NCBI GenBank assembly: GCA_965215995.1
Contig: OZ244128.1
Span: 5,456,001 to 5,520,000 of the forward strand
DNA length: 64,000 nucleotides
Source of the DNA: SZUA-309 sp965215995
Lineage (GTDB): Bacteria > Pseudomonadota > Gammaproteobacteria > Pseudomonadales > Azotimanducaceae
Direction of reading: 5' to 3'
In this document: positions 17,344 through 25,165 of the stretch, in pieces
Layout: every line of letters begins with the position of its first letter
Position numbering within the stretch: the first letter of the stretch is position 1
The notes under the pieces: generated by a model
Database searches by the model: none
What the model saw: only the letters and a program-made list of their open reading frames with translations
Told to the model about the DNA's origin: nothing
Program-made: the position numbers and the translations under genes

Positions 17344-18675
17344 TCAGTCGCTCAGGTGCTCGACACGGATGCGACGGATCTCACCCACCACTTCCGGCAA
17401 CTCCTGCACCGCTTTCAGCGCCTGCACCATCACCGACTCCCGAACCGGATGGGTCAGAATGATGATGGGCACCCAGGCGTCCTCGGAGTCATCGTGCACC
17501 GCCTGTTCTTTCTGAATGGCCGCCTCGATGGAGATGTCCTGCTCGCTTAAGAGCGTGGCCACCTTGGCAAAAACCCCGGGCTTATCGAGGGACGGGATCC
17601 GAAGGTAGTAGCCAGGGGTCGCCGACTCGATGTTCTGCATCCGGATTTCGTTGGCATCCAGCATCACCGGCAGATCCGGCCGGTGGCCACGAGCGACGTC
17701 AATGAGGTCCGCCATCACGGCAGAGGCGGTAGGCAGCGCACCGGCGCCGGCGCCGTAGTACAGAGTATCTCCAGCTGCATTTCCGTTCACCAGCACGGCG
17801 TTCATCACCCCGCTGACGCTGGCCAGCAGTTGTGATACCGGAATGAGCGTCGGGTGCACTCGCATCTCCACACCCTCCGGTGTAGCGCGGGCAATACCCA
17901 GATGCTTGATTCGGTAGCCGAGCTGGCTGGCATACTCCATGTCTTCCACAGTGACCTCGGAGATGCCCTCCGTGTACACCGCATCGAATCGATAACCGAT
18001 CCCGAAAGCCAATGCCCCGAGCACCGTGAGCTTATGCGCCGCATCGATGCCCTCCACATCGAACGTGGGGTCCGCTTCCGCATAGCCCAGTTCCTGAGCA
18101 TCCGCGAGCGCCGCCTGAAAGGTGGCGCCCTGCTCGGCCATGGCAGTGAGAATGTAATTCGAAGTGCCGTTGATAATGCCGGCCAGCCAGTTGATCTGAT
18201 TCCCGGCCAGAGCGCGTGTCACGGCCCCGATAATCGGAATGGCACCTGCCACGGCCGCTTCGAAGGCGAGCAGGCCACCATGCTCGTCCGCCAGGGAGAA
18301 CAGCTCATCACCGCAGGAAGCCAGGATCGCCTTGTTTGCGGTTACCACCGTTCGGCCTTTCGACAACTCGCGGCGGACCAGATCCAGCGCCACACCTTCG
18401 CCACCGATTAGCTCGACGACCACATCCAGGGAGTCGTCGTCCGTTACGGAAGTCAGGTCGGTGGAGAACTCAGCGCCGAGCAGATCAACTTCGGGCTTGG
18501 CCGTGCGGCTCGCAACCCGGACCACCTCGATCGGCCGTCCTGCCTGCAGCTGGATGTGCTCAGCGTTGTCCCTGAGCAGTTCGAGCAGTCCCTGAGCTAC
18601 GGTGCCCAGACCGCAGATGCCAACCCGCAACGGGGCTGACGAGGTGGAAGGTGAAGCAGACAAGGACGCCTCCAT
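17344..18675 (-). CDS. hom: Homoserine dehydrogenase
   Basis: NAD(P)-dependent reduction of aspartate semialdehyde to homoserine (Thr/Met pathway). 443 residues: Rossmann motif GICGLGTVAQGLLELL (about 19-34), substrate-binding domain with NGTSNYILTAM and the GYAEADPTFDVEG DIA loop, and a C-terminal ACT domain (about 365-440) that normally binds threonine for feedback. Monofunctional type, no aspartokinase. In Pseudomonas and many relatives thrC follows directly; here recJ does. Confidence 0.96.
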   Translation of the reverse strand: MEASLSASPSTSSAPLRVGICGLGTVAQGLLELLRDNAEHIQLQAGRPIEVVRVASRTAKPEVDLLGAEFSTDLTSVTDDDSLDVVVELIGGEGVALDLVRRELSKGRTVVTANKAILASCGDELFSLADEHGGLLAFEAAVAGAIPIIGAVTRALAGNQINWLAGIINGTSNYILTAMAEQGATFQAALADAQELGYAEADPTFDVEGIDAAHKLTVLGALAFGIGYRFDAVYTEGISEVTVEDMEYASQLGYRIKHLGIARATPEGVEMRVHPTLIPVSQLLASVSGVMNAVLVNGNAAGDTLYYGAGAGALPTASAVMADLIDVARGHRPDLPVMLDANEIRMQNIESATPGYYLRIPSLDKPGVFAKVATLLSEQDISIEAAIQKEQAVHDDSEDAWVPIIILTHPVRESVMVQALKAVQELPEVVGEIRRIRVEHLSD

Positions 18676-18711
18676 GACGTGGCAAGGAGGCGCATTTTAG
18701 GGTTCGTGGGG

Positions 18712-19458
18712 CTAGATGCCTATAGCCTGCGCCAGTTGATCAGCAGGCATGTACCCGGGCAGCAAGCGTCCATCCTCGAGAACGATGGCAGGCGTACCGG
18801 ATACGCCCAGCTCGTGACCGAGCTCATACTGGGCGGAAACCGGGTTCGCGCAGTCGATGTCCGGAATGCTCTGGCCCGACTTGAGTGCCGTAATGGCGCT
18901 GTTCTGATCGTCGGCGCACCAGGCGGATACGATCTTCTGGTATGACCGCGAGCCCACGCCGGCACGGGGATAGGCCAGATAGCGGACTTCCACTCCCAGC
19001 TCATTGAGCCTGGGAACTTCCTGATGCAGCTTCTGGCAGTAGCCGCAATCAACGTCCGTGAACACACTGATCACCGCGCTACGCTCGCCGCTTGGCGAGA
19101 AGACGATCATGTCTTCCACGTCCACCTTGGCCATCAGCGCCTGGCGTTTTTCCACCCGCCCCTGCTCGGCCAGATTCACCAGGTCGTCGTCACCCAGCTC
19201 GTAGAGATCGCCAGCGAACAGGTAACGGCCATCTTCCGTGCCATAGAATACGGTGCCACCGGCCAGCTCCAGCTGGTAGATGCCCGGCAACGGAGATGGG
19301 CTCACCCGCTCGATCGGGATGTCCGGTCGCAGTGCCTTGAGCTTGGCGACCAGCGCCTGACCGCCTGAATCGGCCAGCACCGCGGTCGTGCTCAGCAGCG
19401 TCAGCCCTGCTGCCAGCAGAAAACGCTTACAGGGTTTAAGGATATTGGGGGATTTCAT
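18712..19458 (-). CDS. dsbC: Thiol:disulfide interchange protein DsbC
   Basis: Periplasmic disulfide isomerase. 248 residues with a signal peptide (about 1-29), N-terminal dimerisation domain and a thioredoxin-fold domain carrying the CGYC active site (Cys138, Cys141) and the second structural cysteine pair (Cys181, Cys203). The cis-Pro loop VSGTPAIV is present. Lies between xerD (118 bp upstream) and hom (36 bp downstream), the Pseudomonas order. Confidence 0.95.
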   Translation of the reverse strand: MKSPNILKPCKRFLLAAGLTLLSTTAVLADSGGQALVAKLKALRPDIPIERVSPSPLPGIYQLELAGGTVFYGTEDGRYLFAGDLYELGDDDLVNLAEQGRVEKRQALMAKVDVEDMIVFSPSGERSAVISVFTDVDCGYCQKLHQEVPRLNELGVEVRYLAYPRAGVGSRSYQKIVSAWCADDQNSAITALKSGQSIPDIDCANPVSAQYELGHELGVSGTPAIVLEDGRLLPGYMPADQLAQAIGI

Positions 19459-19576
19459 GGACGGTTCCTTTCAGCTGCACCCATTCGACCACGTTGGACC
19501 TGACTCGTTCATGAACCAGTTCGGCTTTCAGGCAAGCAACCGGCTGAGCGGCGCGTTGGTTTCAGCCACTTTTCGG

Positions 19577-20488
19577 TCAGCCCCGGGGGTGATGGGTACT
19601 GTGTAGATCTTTCAGTCTGGCTTGGGCGACGTGAGTATAGATCTGCGTGGTGCTCAAGTCTGCATGGCCCAGCATCATCTGCACCGCCCTGAGATCGGCG
19701 CCATGATTGAGCAAGTGGGTTGCGAAAGCGTGCCGGAGGGTGTGTGGCGATATGTCACGACTGATCCCGGCGATGCGGGCGTAGCGTTTGACCGCGTGCC
19801 AGAATGTCTGCCGGGTCATGGCCCGGGCTCGATTGCTCGGAAAGATGACGTCGGTCGTCCGCTCGCCGAGCAGGGCCGGACGCCCCTGTGAGATGAACCG
19901 AGTCAGCGCCGTCTGCGCCGCCTCACCCATCGGTACCAGCCGTTCCTTGCCGCCTTTGCCAATCACCCGCACCACGCCCTGCTGCAGATTGACAGATGAG
20001 GTCGTCAGCGACACCAGCTCGGATATTCTCAGCCCGGAGGCGTAGAGCAGTTCGAGCATGGCCCGGTCCCGCAGACCCAGGGGTGTGTCCAGATCGGGGG
20101 CCGCCAGCAGCCGCTCGACCTCGGCTTCAGACAACGTGCCCGGCAGCGGTCGCCCCAGTTTCGGCGCCTCCAGATGTGCTGCCGGGTCTTCCGACAACCG
20201 ACCATTGGCGGCCAGGTGTCGATAGAACCCTTTCACGCAGGATAGCCATCGCGCTGACGATCGCGCTTGGTAGCCGGCCTCGAAACGGTCCGCCACAACA
20301 CCGTTGAGGTCCGCCTCAGAGGCATTGGCCAGGGTCCGGCCCCGCTTCTTCAGAGCCGTGGAAAGATGGCGGAGGTCCCGCCGGTAGGCGGCCAGCGTGT
20401 GCTCCGAGAGCCCCCTTTCGAGCCAGATCCCATCCAGATATTCATCGATCATCGGATCAGAGCGTTCAGATCCGGCTGCCGGGCTCAT
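19577..20488 (-). CDS. xerD: Site-specific tyrosine recombinase XerD
   Basis: Tyrosine recombinase that, with XerC, resolves chromosome dimers at dif. 303 residues: SAM-like N-terminal DNA-binding domain and a catalytic domain with the full set Arg154, Lys178, His249, Arg252, His275 and the nucleophile Tyr284. XerD rather than XerC is supported by the dsbC-hom neighbourhood. ATG at 20488 follows AGGTGG at good distance; an internal ATG at 20452 would also give a full domain set. Confidence 0.95.
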   Translation of the reverse strand: MSPAAGSERSDPMIDEYLDGIWLERGLSEHTLAAYRRDLRHLSTALKKRGRTLANASEADLNGVVADRFEAGYQARSSARWLSCVKGFYRHLAANGRLSEDPAAHLEAPKLGRPLPGTLSEAEVERLLAAPDLDTPLGLRDRAMLELLYASGLRISELVSLTTSSVNLQQGVVRVIGKGGKERLVPMGEAAQTALTRFISQGRPALLGERTTDVIFPSNRARAMTRQTFWHAVKRYARIAGISRDISPHTLRHAFATHLLNHGADLRAVQMMLGHADLSTTQIYTHVAQARLKDLHSTHHPRG

Positions 20489-20636
20489 CTGCCCACCTGC
20501 GGCACACCAGAAGGGCTAAGCCTGCCGGTTTTGACAGAATCTGCCCGGAATGGTCGCTTGTGTCCCTGATGTAACGAGTCTGACAAACCAGCCGTAACCT
20601 CTTGTTATATAAAGATTATTATAGGTATTTCAAAGT

Positions 20637-20652
20637 TGGCACGCTGACTGCA
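20637..20652 (+). promoter_or_regulatory. Predicted sigma-54 promoter, no gene behind it
   Basis: TGGCACG-N4-CTGCA matches the sigma-54 consensus TGGCACG-N4-TTGCA with a single mismatch and keeps the invariant GG and GC at the right spacing. It is preceded by an A+T-rich stretch (20603-20631) of the kind that often carries IHF bends, and by a TAAC-N5-GTTA dyad near 20596-20608. It points at an apparently non-coding stretch, not at a gene. Confidence 0.6.
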
Positions 20653-20662
20653 TTACTCATGC

Positions 20663-20910
20663 TGTCGAAGGGTATGAGAACGCCTAGCGTCTACGACGCA
20701 ACGCACCAGTTGTCCCCCTGGTCTTCTACCCGAGGCAATGATACGCGGTTTCGTCTCTCTGCCGAGTATCGCGCCAGCTTACTAGGTGTCTCTCTCCCTC
20801 CTTGGTCCCAACAAGCCTAGTAAGCTGGTCCCCCCTCTTCCTGGCAGCTGCCCCCAGGCATGTTGCCAACCCCGAATACAGAACCGGCCCCTGTTGGGGC
20901 CGGTCATTAT
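20663..20910 (+). ncRNA. Possible sigma-54-dependent small RNA
   Basis: Inferred transcript from about 12 nt after the sigma-54 GC element to the intrinsic-terminator-like hairpin at 20883-20904, about 245 nt. Contains a perfect 13-bp inverted repeat (20774-20786 with 20816-20828) enclosing a pyrimidine-rich loop, and a shorter 5' hairpin (CTCAT/ATGAG). Open reading frames here are short, unlike known proteins, and the longest starts upstream of the promoter. The remaining part of the 470-bp xerD-rplS gap shows nothing else I recognise. Confidence 0.35.
20883..20904. terminator. GC-rich hairpin, probable terminator for rplS and/or the small RNA
   Basis: A 9-bp perfect stem ACCGGCCCC / GGGGCCGGT with a 4-nt loop, 55 bp past the rplS stop. 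On the plus strand it is followed by CATTATTCTG, on the minus strand by TTCTGTATTC; both tails are only moderately T-rich, so it could act in either direction. Confidence 0.55.
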
Positions 20911-20958
20911 TCTGATTGGAGGACCGGTGCTGCAGGGGCTCCGGCTCCGCCTGGCGAT

Positions 20959-21309
20959 TTACACCTTTTCCTTGATCCGAGCCGCCCGACCTGAACGCTC
21001 ACGCAGGTAGTAAAGCTTAGCCTGGCGTACGTCTCCGCGGCGTTTCACTTCAATGCTGGCAATGAGTGGGCTATGTGCCTGGAAGGTGCGCTCCACGCCA
21101 ACGCCATGGGAGATCTTGCGTACCGTGAATGCTGAGTTGAGACCGCGATTGCGCTTACCGATGACGACGCCTTCAAAGGCCTGCAGACGCTCACGATTAC
21201 CTTCACGAACCTTCACCTGCACCACCACCGTATCACCCGGTCCGAACTGGGGAAGATCCGGCTTCTGCTGCTCGTTTTCCAACGCTTCGATGATCTTGTT
21301 TCTGCGCAC
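20959..21309 (-). CDS. rplS: 50S ribosomal protein L19
   Basis: Large-subunit protein at the subunit interface. 116 residues with the family signatures FGPGDTVVVQVKVREGNRERLQ, FEGVVIGKRNRGLNSAFTVRKIS and VKRRGDVRQAKLYYLRERSGRAARIKE. Last gene of the rpsP-rimM-trmD-rplS operon, 70 bp after trmD, followed by a terminator hairpin. Confidence 0.98.
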   Translation of the reverse strand: MRRNKIIEALENEQQKPDLPQFGPGDTVVVQVKVREGNRERLQAFEGVVIGKRNRGLNSAFTVRKISHGVGVERTFQAHSPLIASIEVKRRGDVRQAKLYYLRERSGRAARIKEKV

Positions 21310-21379
21310 GACGCTTCCTCGATCTGTTATCTCTTAAAGGACTTAAATCTCTTGAGCTCGCCGGGACTATCCCGACGAA

Positions 21380-22156
21380 TCAGTGTTCTCTTTTCCGGCG
21401 CCCGTCCGGGCTCGCGAGCCCTTCTGCGAAAAGCTCGGCCAGCAGCTCTCGCTCCAACGTATCGAGCGATCGGCTGGTCAGCAGATCAGGCCTCGCCAGC
21501 CAGGTCGCTCGCAGCGCCTGTTTCAGCCGCCAGCGCTTGATGGCCGCGTGGTCCCCGCTCAGCAGCACCGAGGGTACCCGGCCGGCCCTGGCCATTTCAG
21601 GGCGCGTATAGTGCGGGTAATCGAGCAATCCATCAAGGTGAGATTCCGCCACCACAGACGCCGAGTTTCCCAGCGTTCCGGGCAGATGACGCGCGATCGC
21701 GTCCATCATCACCATGGCAGGTAGCTCACCGCCGCTGAGCACGTAATCACCAATGGATACCGTTTGCTCCACCTGGGCGACGACCCGCTCATCAATGCCT
21801 TCATACCGACCGCTCATCAGGATGAGCCCCGGCATTTCGGCAAAATTCCTTACCATCTGCTGATCCAGCTGCACTCCCTGGGGAGAGAGATAGATCACCG
21901 GCGCTTCGATATCTCGTTCGGCAGCCGAGGCTTTCGCCTCTGCGATCGCAGCCAGCAACGGGGCTACCATCATCACCATGCCCGGGCCGCCACCATACGG
22001 ACGGTCATCCACCGTCTGATGTCGATCCGAGGTGTGTGACCGGGGATCAAACAGATCCAGCGAGACGATGTTCTGTTCGATGGCTCTGCCGAAAACGCCC
22101 GACCGACTCGCCGTGGCGATCATCTCCGTCATGATGGAGATCACGCCGAACCACAT
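21380..22156 (-). CDS. trmD: tRNA (guanine37-N1)-methyltransferase
   Basis: SPOUT-class methyltransferase making m1G37, which prevents +1 frameshifting. 258 residues from MWFGVISIMTEM; this ATG is 2 nt after the rimM stop (TGAGCATG) with GGAG inside the rimM end. The knot region MSGRYEGIDERV and SIGDYVLSGGELPAMVMMD, the AdoMet site, is complete, as is DDRPYGGGPGMVM. An in-frame start 9 codons earlier would overlap rimM and is not needed. Confidence 0.97.
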   Translation of the reverse strand: MWFGVISIMTEMIATASRSGVFGRAIEQNIVSLDLFDPRSHTSDRHQTVDDRPYGGGPGMVMMVAPLLAAIAEAKASAAERDIEAPVIYLSPQGVQLDQQMVRNFAEMPGLILMSGRYEGIDERVVAQVEQTVSIGDYVLSGGELPAMVMMDAIARHLPGTLGNSASVVAESHLDGLLDYPHYTRPEMARAGRVPSVLLSGDHAAIKRWRLKQALRATWLARPDLLTSRSLDTLERELLAELFAEGLASPDGRRKREH

Positions 22157-22158
22157 GC

Positions 22159-22680
22159 TCAGTCGCTCTCCGGGAGAGGCCAATCCACCCGGATGAGCCC
22201 TGCGTCTTTGTCCACTTCCAGCACGTAGTTGTCATGGAAGGGAATCAGTATGTCTTCAGGCCCATCCAGCCCGCCGAGCGATGTGGCCGGTGTGATCACC
22301 AGCACGTCATGGGCACCGGTTTCGATCAGACTGGCGATCTCGCCAAGGCACTGACCGCCCGCGTTCACCACCTCGGCGCCAATCAGATCCCGCCAGTAGT
22401 ACTCGCCGCTCTCGGGCTCCGGCAGGTTTTCCTCGGCGACGCCGATCAGAAGACCTTGCAGCGCCTCGGCACCCGTACGGTCGTCGATGCCGCGAAGCTT
22501 CGCCACATAACCCTGTTTGTGCGGTCGAATGCTTTCGACCTCTGCACCGCGCCAGTCCCTCTGGTCACCCAGTTGCCAGGGGCTGTAGCTCTGAATGTTC
22601 TCTTTAGGGTCCGTGAAGGATGCGATGTGCACCCAGCCCTTGATGCCGTAGGGACCTTGTATCCGGCCCACCACGACCAT
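22159..22680 (-). CDS. rimM: Ribosome maturation factor RimM
   Basis: 30S-head assembly factor that binds S19. 173 residues: N-terminal RimM domain (VVGRIQGPYGIKGWVHIASFT) and C-terminal PRC-barrel (GEYYWRDLIGAEV...DILIPFHDNYVLEVDKDAGLI). Twenty bp after rpsP and 2 bp before trmD, in the conserved ribosomal operon. Length fits the family (about 170-180). Confidence 0.96.
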   Translation of the reverse strand: MVVVGRIQGPYGIKGWVHIASFTDPKENIQSYSPWQLGDQRDWRGAEVESIRPHKQGYVAKLRGIDDRTGAEALQGLLIGVAEENLPEPESGEYYWRDLIGAEVVNAGGQCLGEIASLIETGAHDVLVITPATSLGGLDGPEDILIPFHDNYVLEVDKDAGLIRVDWPLPESD

Positions 22681-22700
22681 TTTCGCAACCTGGTTCGCTC

Positions 22701-22994
22701 TCAGGCGGTGGCCGCTTCTACCGCCGGTGCATCTGCCGCCCCGGACGCTGCGTTCTTGCGCGCTTGCTTGATCAGGTTTTTGACCACATCGGTCGGTTGG
22801 GCGCCAACACCCAGCCAGTAATCCACCCGTTCGAGATCCAGACGCAGGGATTCCGACCGCCCTTTGGCAACCGGGTTGTAGAAGCCAACGCGCTCGATGA
22901 AACGGCCGTCTCGGCTGGCTGTCCGGTCGGCCACGGTCACGTGGTAGAAAGGGTTTTTCTTCGAGCCGTGACGCGCTAGGCGGATCGTAACCAT
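22701..22994 (-). CDS. rpsP: 30S ribosomal protein S16
   Basis: Small-subunit assembly protein, 97 residues, starting MVTIRLARHGSKKNPFYHV and containing VGFYNPVAKG and DYWLGVGAQPTDVV; an Ala-rich C-terminal tail of about 15 residues follows. The open frame extends to 23207 but runs back through the promoter and an intergenic repeat, so that extension is not coding. First gene of the rpsP-rimM-trmD-rplS operon. Confidence 0.97.
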   Translation of the reverse strand: MVTIRLARHGSKKNPFYHVTVADRTASRDGRFIERVGFYNPVAKGRSESLRLDLERVDYWLGVGAQPTDVVKNLIKQARKNAASGAADAPAVEAATA

Positions 22995-23034
22995 CTGGTT
23001 TCTCGGTAGTTTTGGTTGGGTTGAAAGGCGCGGT

Positions 23035-23062
23035 ATTGTAATGATTCCGGGAATTGTTGCAA
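23035..23062 (-). promoter_or_regulatory. Predicted sigma-70 promoter of rpsP operon
   Basis: TTGCAA (23057-23062) and TACAAT (23035-23040), 16-bp spacer, on the minus strand, about 35 nt before the rpsP start. The -10 matches 5 of 6 and the -35 matches 4 of 6 consensus bases. This places the two palindromic repeats further upstream outside the ribosomal operon transcript. Confidence 0.6.
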
Positions 23063-23131
23063 GGGGATCGAGAGCAGAAAATCGCGCTCCAGCCCGCTGT
23101 TTCTGGGGGTTTCGGTGGGATAGGGTTTCAC

Positions 23132-23283
23132 GAGACTGCCGACCGGGAGCTGCAGGGGTACTTACGGGGACGCTAGGGCGGCGCTTCGCGCCTCGCCCCC
23201 CATCCATGGGCGCTCAGACAGGGCACATCCCTGTGCCCTGACTGCCCCTTAAAGTACCCCTGCAGCTCCCGGCCGTCAGTCTC
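23132..23283. repeat. Intergenic palindrome A (shared-core family)
   Basis: Imperfect 32-bp inverted arms (23132-23163 and 23252-23283, two mismatches) enclose a centre that, read on the minus strand, holds CAGGGATG (23226-23233) and CATGGATG (23201-23208) 25 bp apart, joined by TGAGCGCC. An inner hairpin CAGGGCAC / GTGCCCTG surrounds the first octamer. The same core occurs in elements at 23494-23609 and about 29291-29451, with unrelated arms. Confidence 0.75.
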
Positions 23284-23349
23284 CGAAATACGCCCCCAAG
23301 ACCCAATGCAACGCCACTGACTGAACATCGTCGCCCCACACCCGCACCA

Positions 23350-23453
23350 TCAGGTGGGTGGAGCTGTCCAAGATTCGGAGCTCATCGAATGTGCACTCAC
23401 CCACCTGACCGAGGGTGGAGGTTCCAGGTACGTCGGTGGTTCACGAAACCACC
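23350..23453. repeat. Two hairpins in the rpsP-ffh gap
   Basis: An 11-bp inverted repeat (23350-23360 with 23398-23408, TCAGGTGGGTG type) with an inner ATTCG/CGAAT stem, followed by a 7-bp hairpin GGTGGTT / AACCACC (23435-23453). No gene found. Together with palindromes A and B these fill the 645-bp gap between rpsP and ffh. Confidence 0.55.
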
Positions 23454-23493
23454 AGATCAGCGTGAGCATGTGAATCTCAGGAGAGTATTCAAA

Positions 23494-23609
23494 GAGGGTG
23501 ATGCTGTACGGGTGCTTTCGGGAGCGTCTGAGGCCAGGGATGGCCGAAGTCGAGCGCCCAGGGATGGGCTTGCAGCGTCTCCCGAAAGCACCCGTACAGC
23601 AGCGCCCTC
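23494..23609. repeat. Intergenic palindrome B (shared-core family)
   Basis: 31-bp inverted arms (23494-23524 and 23579-23609; 22 innermost bp perfect) around a core with two CAGGGATG octamers at 23535-23542 and 23559-23566 joined through GAGCGCC, then CTTGCAGCGTC. The first octamer lies in a GGCC...GGCC mini-hairpin. It starts 30 bp past the ffh stop and could serve as its transcription terminator or 3' mRNA-stabilising structure. Confidence 0.75.
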
Positions 23610-23639
23610 CCTGAAGCTGCTACCCTTGGATCCAGCTGC

Positions 23640-25004
23640 TCAGCGAGGAAATCCGGGGGGAGGCTTCATCCCCTGCAACCCCCGCATCATCTTCTGCATC
23701 CCCCCCTTCCGAGTCACTTTCTTCATCATCTTCTGCATCTGCTTATGCTGCTTCAGCAGTCGATTCACGTCGGTGATCTGGGTGCCGCTGCCGGCCGCAA
23801 TGCGCTTTTTGCGTGAGCCGTTGATCACGTCGGGAAAACGTCGCTCGTGGGGCGTCATGGAATCGATGATGACGGCCATCTGGGTGAACTGGCTGTCGTT
23901 GACCTGGGACTGAACGTTCTGCGGCAGCTGATTCATGCCCGGCATCTTGTCCAGCATGCTGGTGATGCCGCCCATGTTGCTCATCTGGGCGAGCTGGTCT
24001 CGGAAATCTTCCAGGTCGAACTTGTTGCCGCGCTGTATTTTCTTGGCCAGGCGCTGGGCTTTTTTCTTGTCGACCTTGCGCTCGGCTTCCTCGATCAGCG
24101 TGAGCACGTCGCCCATGCCGAGGATTCGGGAAGCCAACCGGTCCGGATGGAAGGGCTCGAGCGCATCCGTCCCCTCGCCCATACCGATGAACTTGATCGG
24201 TTTGCCGGTGATGGTTCGTACTGACAACGCCGCACCACCGCGTGCATCTCCATCCGCTTTGGCCAGCACCACCCCGGTGAGATTCAGCGCGTCGTTGAAT
24301 GCCTTGGCGGTGTTGGCTGCATCCTGCCCCGTCATGGCATCAACCACGAACAAGGTCTCGATCGGATTCAAAGCCTCCTGCAGGCTCTTGATCTCAGCCA
24401 TCATCTGCTCATCGATGGCAAGCCGACCGGCAGTGTCCACCAGCAACACATCGGCAAACTGCGTCTTCGCCTCTTCTACCGCACGCGCCGCAATGTCCAG
24501 CGGCTTCTCATCGGCGCTGGAGGCGATGAAATGCGCACCGACCTCACCAGCAAGGGTTTCGAGCTGGGCAATGGCGGCCGGGCGGTACACGTCGGCGCTG
24601 ACCACGGCCACTTTCTTCCGCTCCCGCTCCTTCAAGAGCCTGGCCAGCTTGCCGACCGTTGTTGTCTTACCCGCACCCTGCAGGCCGGCCATCAGGACGA
24701 TGGCAGGAGGTTTGGTGGCGAGGTTCAGCGCGTCGTTTGCCTCGCCCATGACCCGCACAAGCTCATCGTGCACGATCCTGATGAATGCCTCGCCCGGGTT
24801 CAGGGCGCTGGACACGTCCTGGCCGAGCGCCCCCGCGCGAACCCGATCGGTGAAGGTCTTCACCACCTCCAGGGCGACATCTGCCTCGAGCAGTGCCATG
24901 CGCACATCACGAAGCGCATCACTGATGTTTTCTTCGGAGAGCTTGGACTTACCGGACAACCCTCGCAGGGTTTCGCTCAAGCGATCGGAAAGACTCTCAA
25001 ACAC
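23640..25004 (-). CDS. ffh: Signal recognition particle protein Ffh
   Basis: SRP54-type GTPase that delivers nascent inner-membrane proteins to FtsY. 454 residues: N domain, G domain with GLQGAGKTTTVGKLA, DTAGRL and TKADGDARGGAAL (here AKADGDARGG), and a methionine-rich M domain ending MQKMMKKVTRKGGMQKMMRG. Start GTG at 25004, preceded by GAGGA at 5-7 nt; a longer reading to 25124 lacks homology. A perfect TATAAT lies upstream at 25041-25046. Divergent from ypjD-corB, as in E. coli. Confidence 0.97.
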   Translation of the reverse strand: MFESLSDRLSETLRGLSGKSKLSEENISDALRDVRMALLEADVALEVVKTFTDRVRAGALGQDVSSALNPGEAFIRIVHDELVRVMGEANDALNLATKPPAIVLMAGLQGAGKTTTVGKLARLLKERERKKVAVVSADVYRPAAIAQLETLAGEVGAHFIASSADEKPLDIAARAVEEAKTQFADVLLVDTAGRLAIDEQMMAEIKSLQEALNPIETLFVVDAMTGQDAANTAKAFNDALNLTGVVLAKADGDARGGAALSVRTITGKPIKFIGMGEGTDALEPFHPDRLASRILGMGDVLTLIEEAERKVDKKKAQRLAKKIQRGNKFDLEDFRDQLAQMSNMGGITSMLDKMPGMNQLPQNVQSQVNDSQFTQMAVIIDSMTPHERRFPDVINGSRKKRIAAGSGTQITDVNRLLKQHKQMQKMMKKVTRKGGMQKMMRGLQGMKPPPGFPR

Positions 25005-25040
25005 GGGATTCCTCAAGGGTCGCTGATCTAGAAGCGCGGC

Positions 25041-25046
25041 ATTATA
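25041..25046 (-). promoter_or_regulatory. Probable -10 element of ffh
   Basis: Perfect TATAAT on the minus strand, 36 bp before the ffh GTG. I find no convincing -35 hexamer at 16-18 bp, so strength is uncertain. Confidence 0.4.
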
Positions 25047-25165
25047 GCGAGATCCGGGCTGGAAAGCGGAGCGTTGAAAAGTCGAAGTCCGCAGTACCGA
25101 AGCTGTGCGGCAATCGGCCTGCATACGCTCTTGGGAAGCGCCAATCGTTGTGCCAAACTCGGCCG

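Noticed and set aside
15612..17462. 616-codon plus-strand open frame opposite recJ
   Set aside because: Antisense to intact recJ, no recognisable motif, His/Arg/Gln-rich.
20602..20820. 72-codon plus-strand frame in the xerD-rplS gap as a protein gene
   Set aside because: Its start lies upstream of the sigma-54 promoter, there is no ribosome site, and the peptide resembles nothing; a 49-codon version from 20674 inside the RNA cannot be fully excluded.
22995..23207. N-terminal extension of S16
   Set aside because: Runs through the predicted rpsP promoter and part of palindrome A; S16 starts at MVTIRLARHG.
23132..23609. Palindromes A and B as a two-repeat CRISPR remnant
   Set aside because: They are inverted, not direct, repeats, with unrelated arms and no spacers or cas genes.
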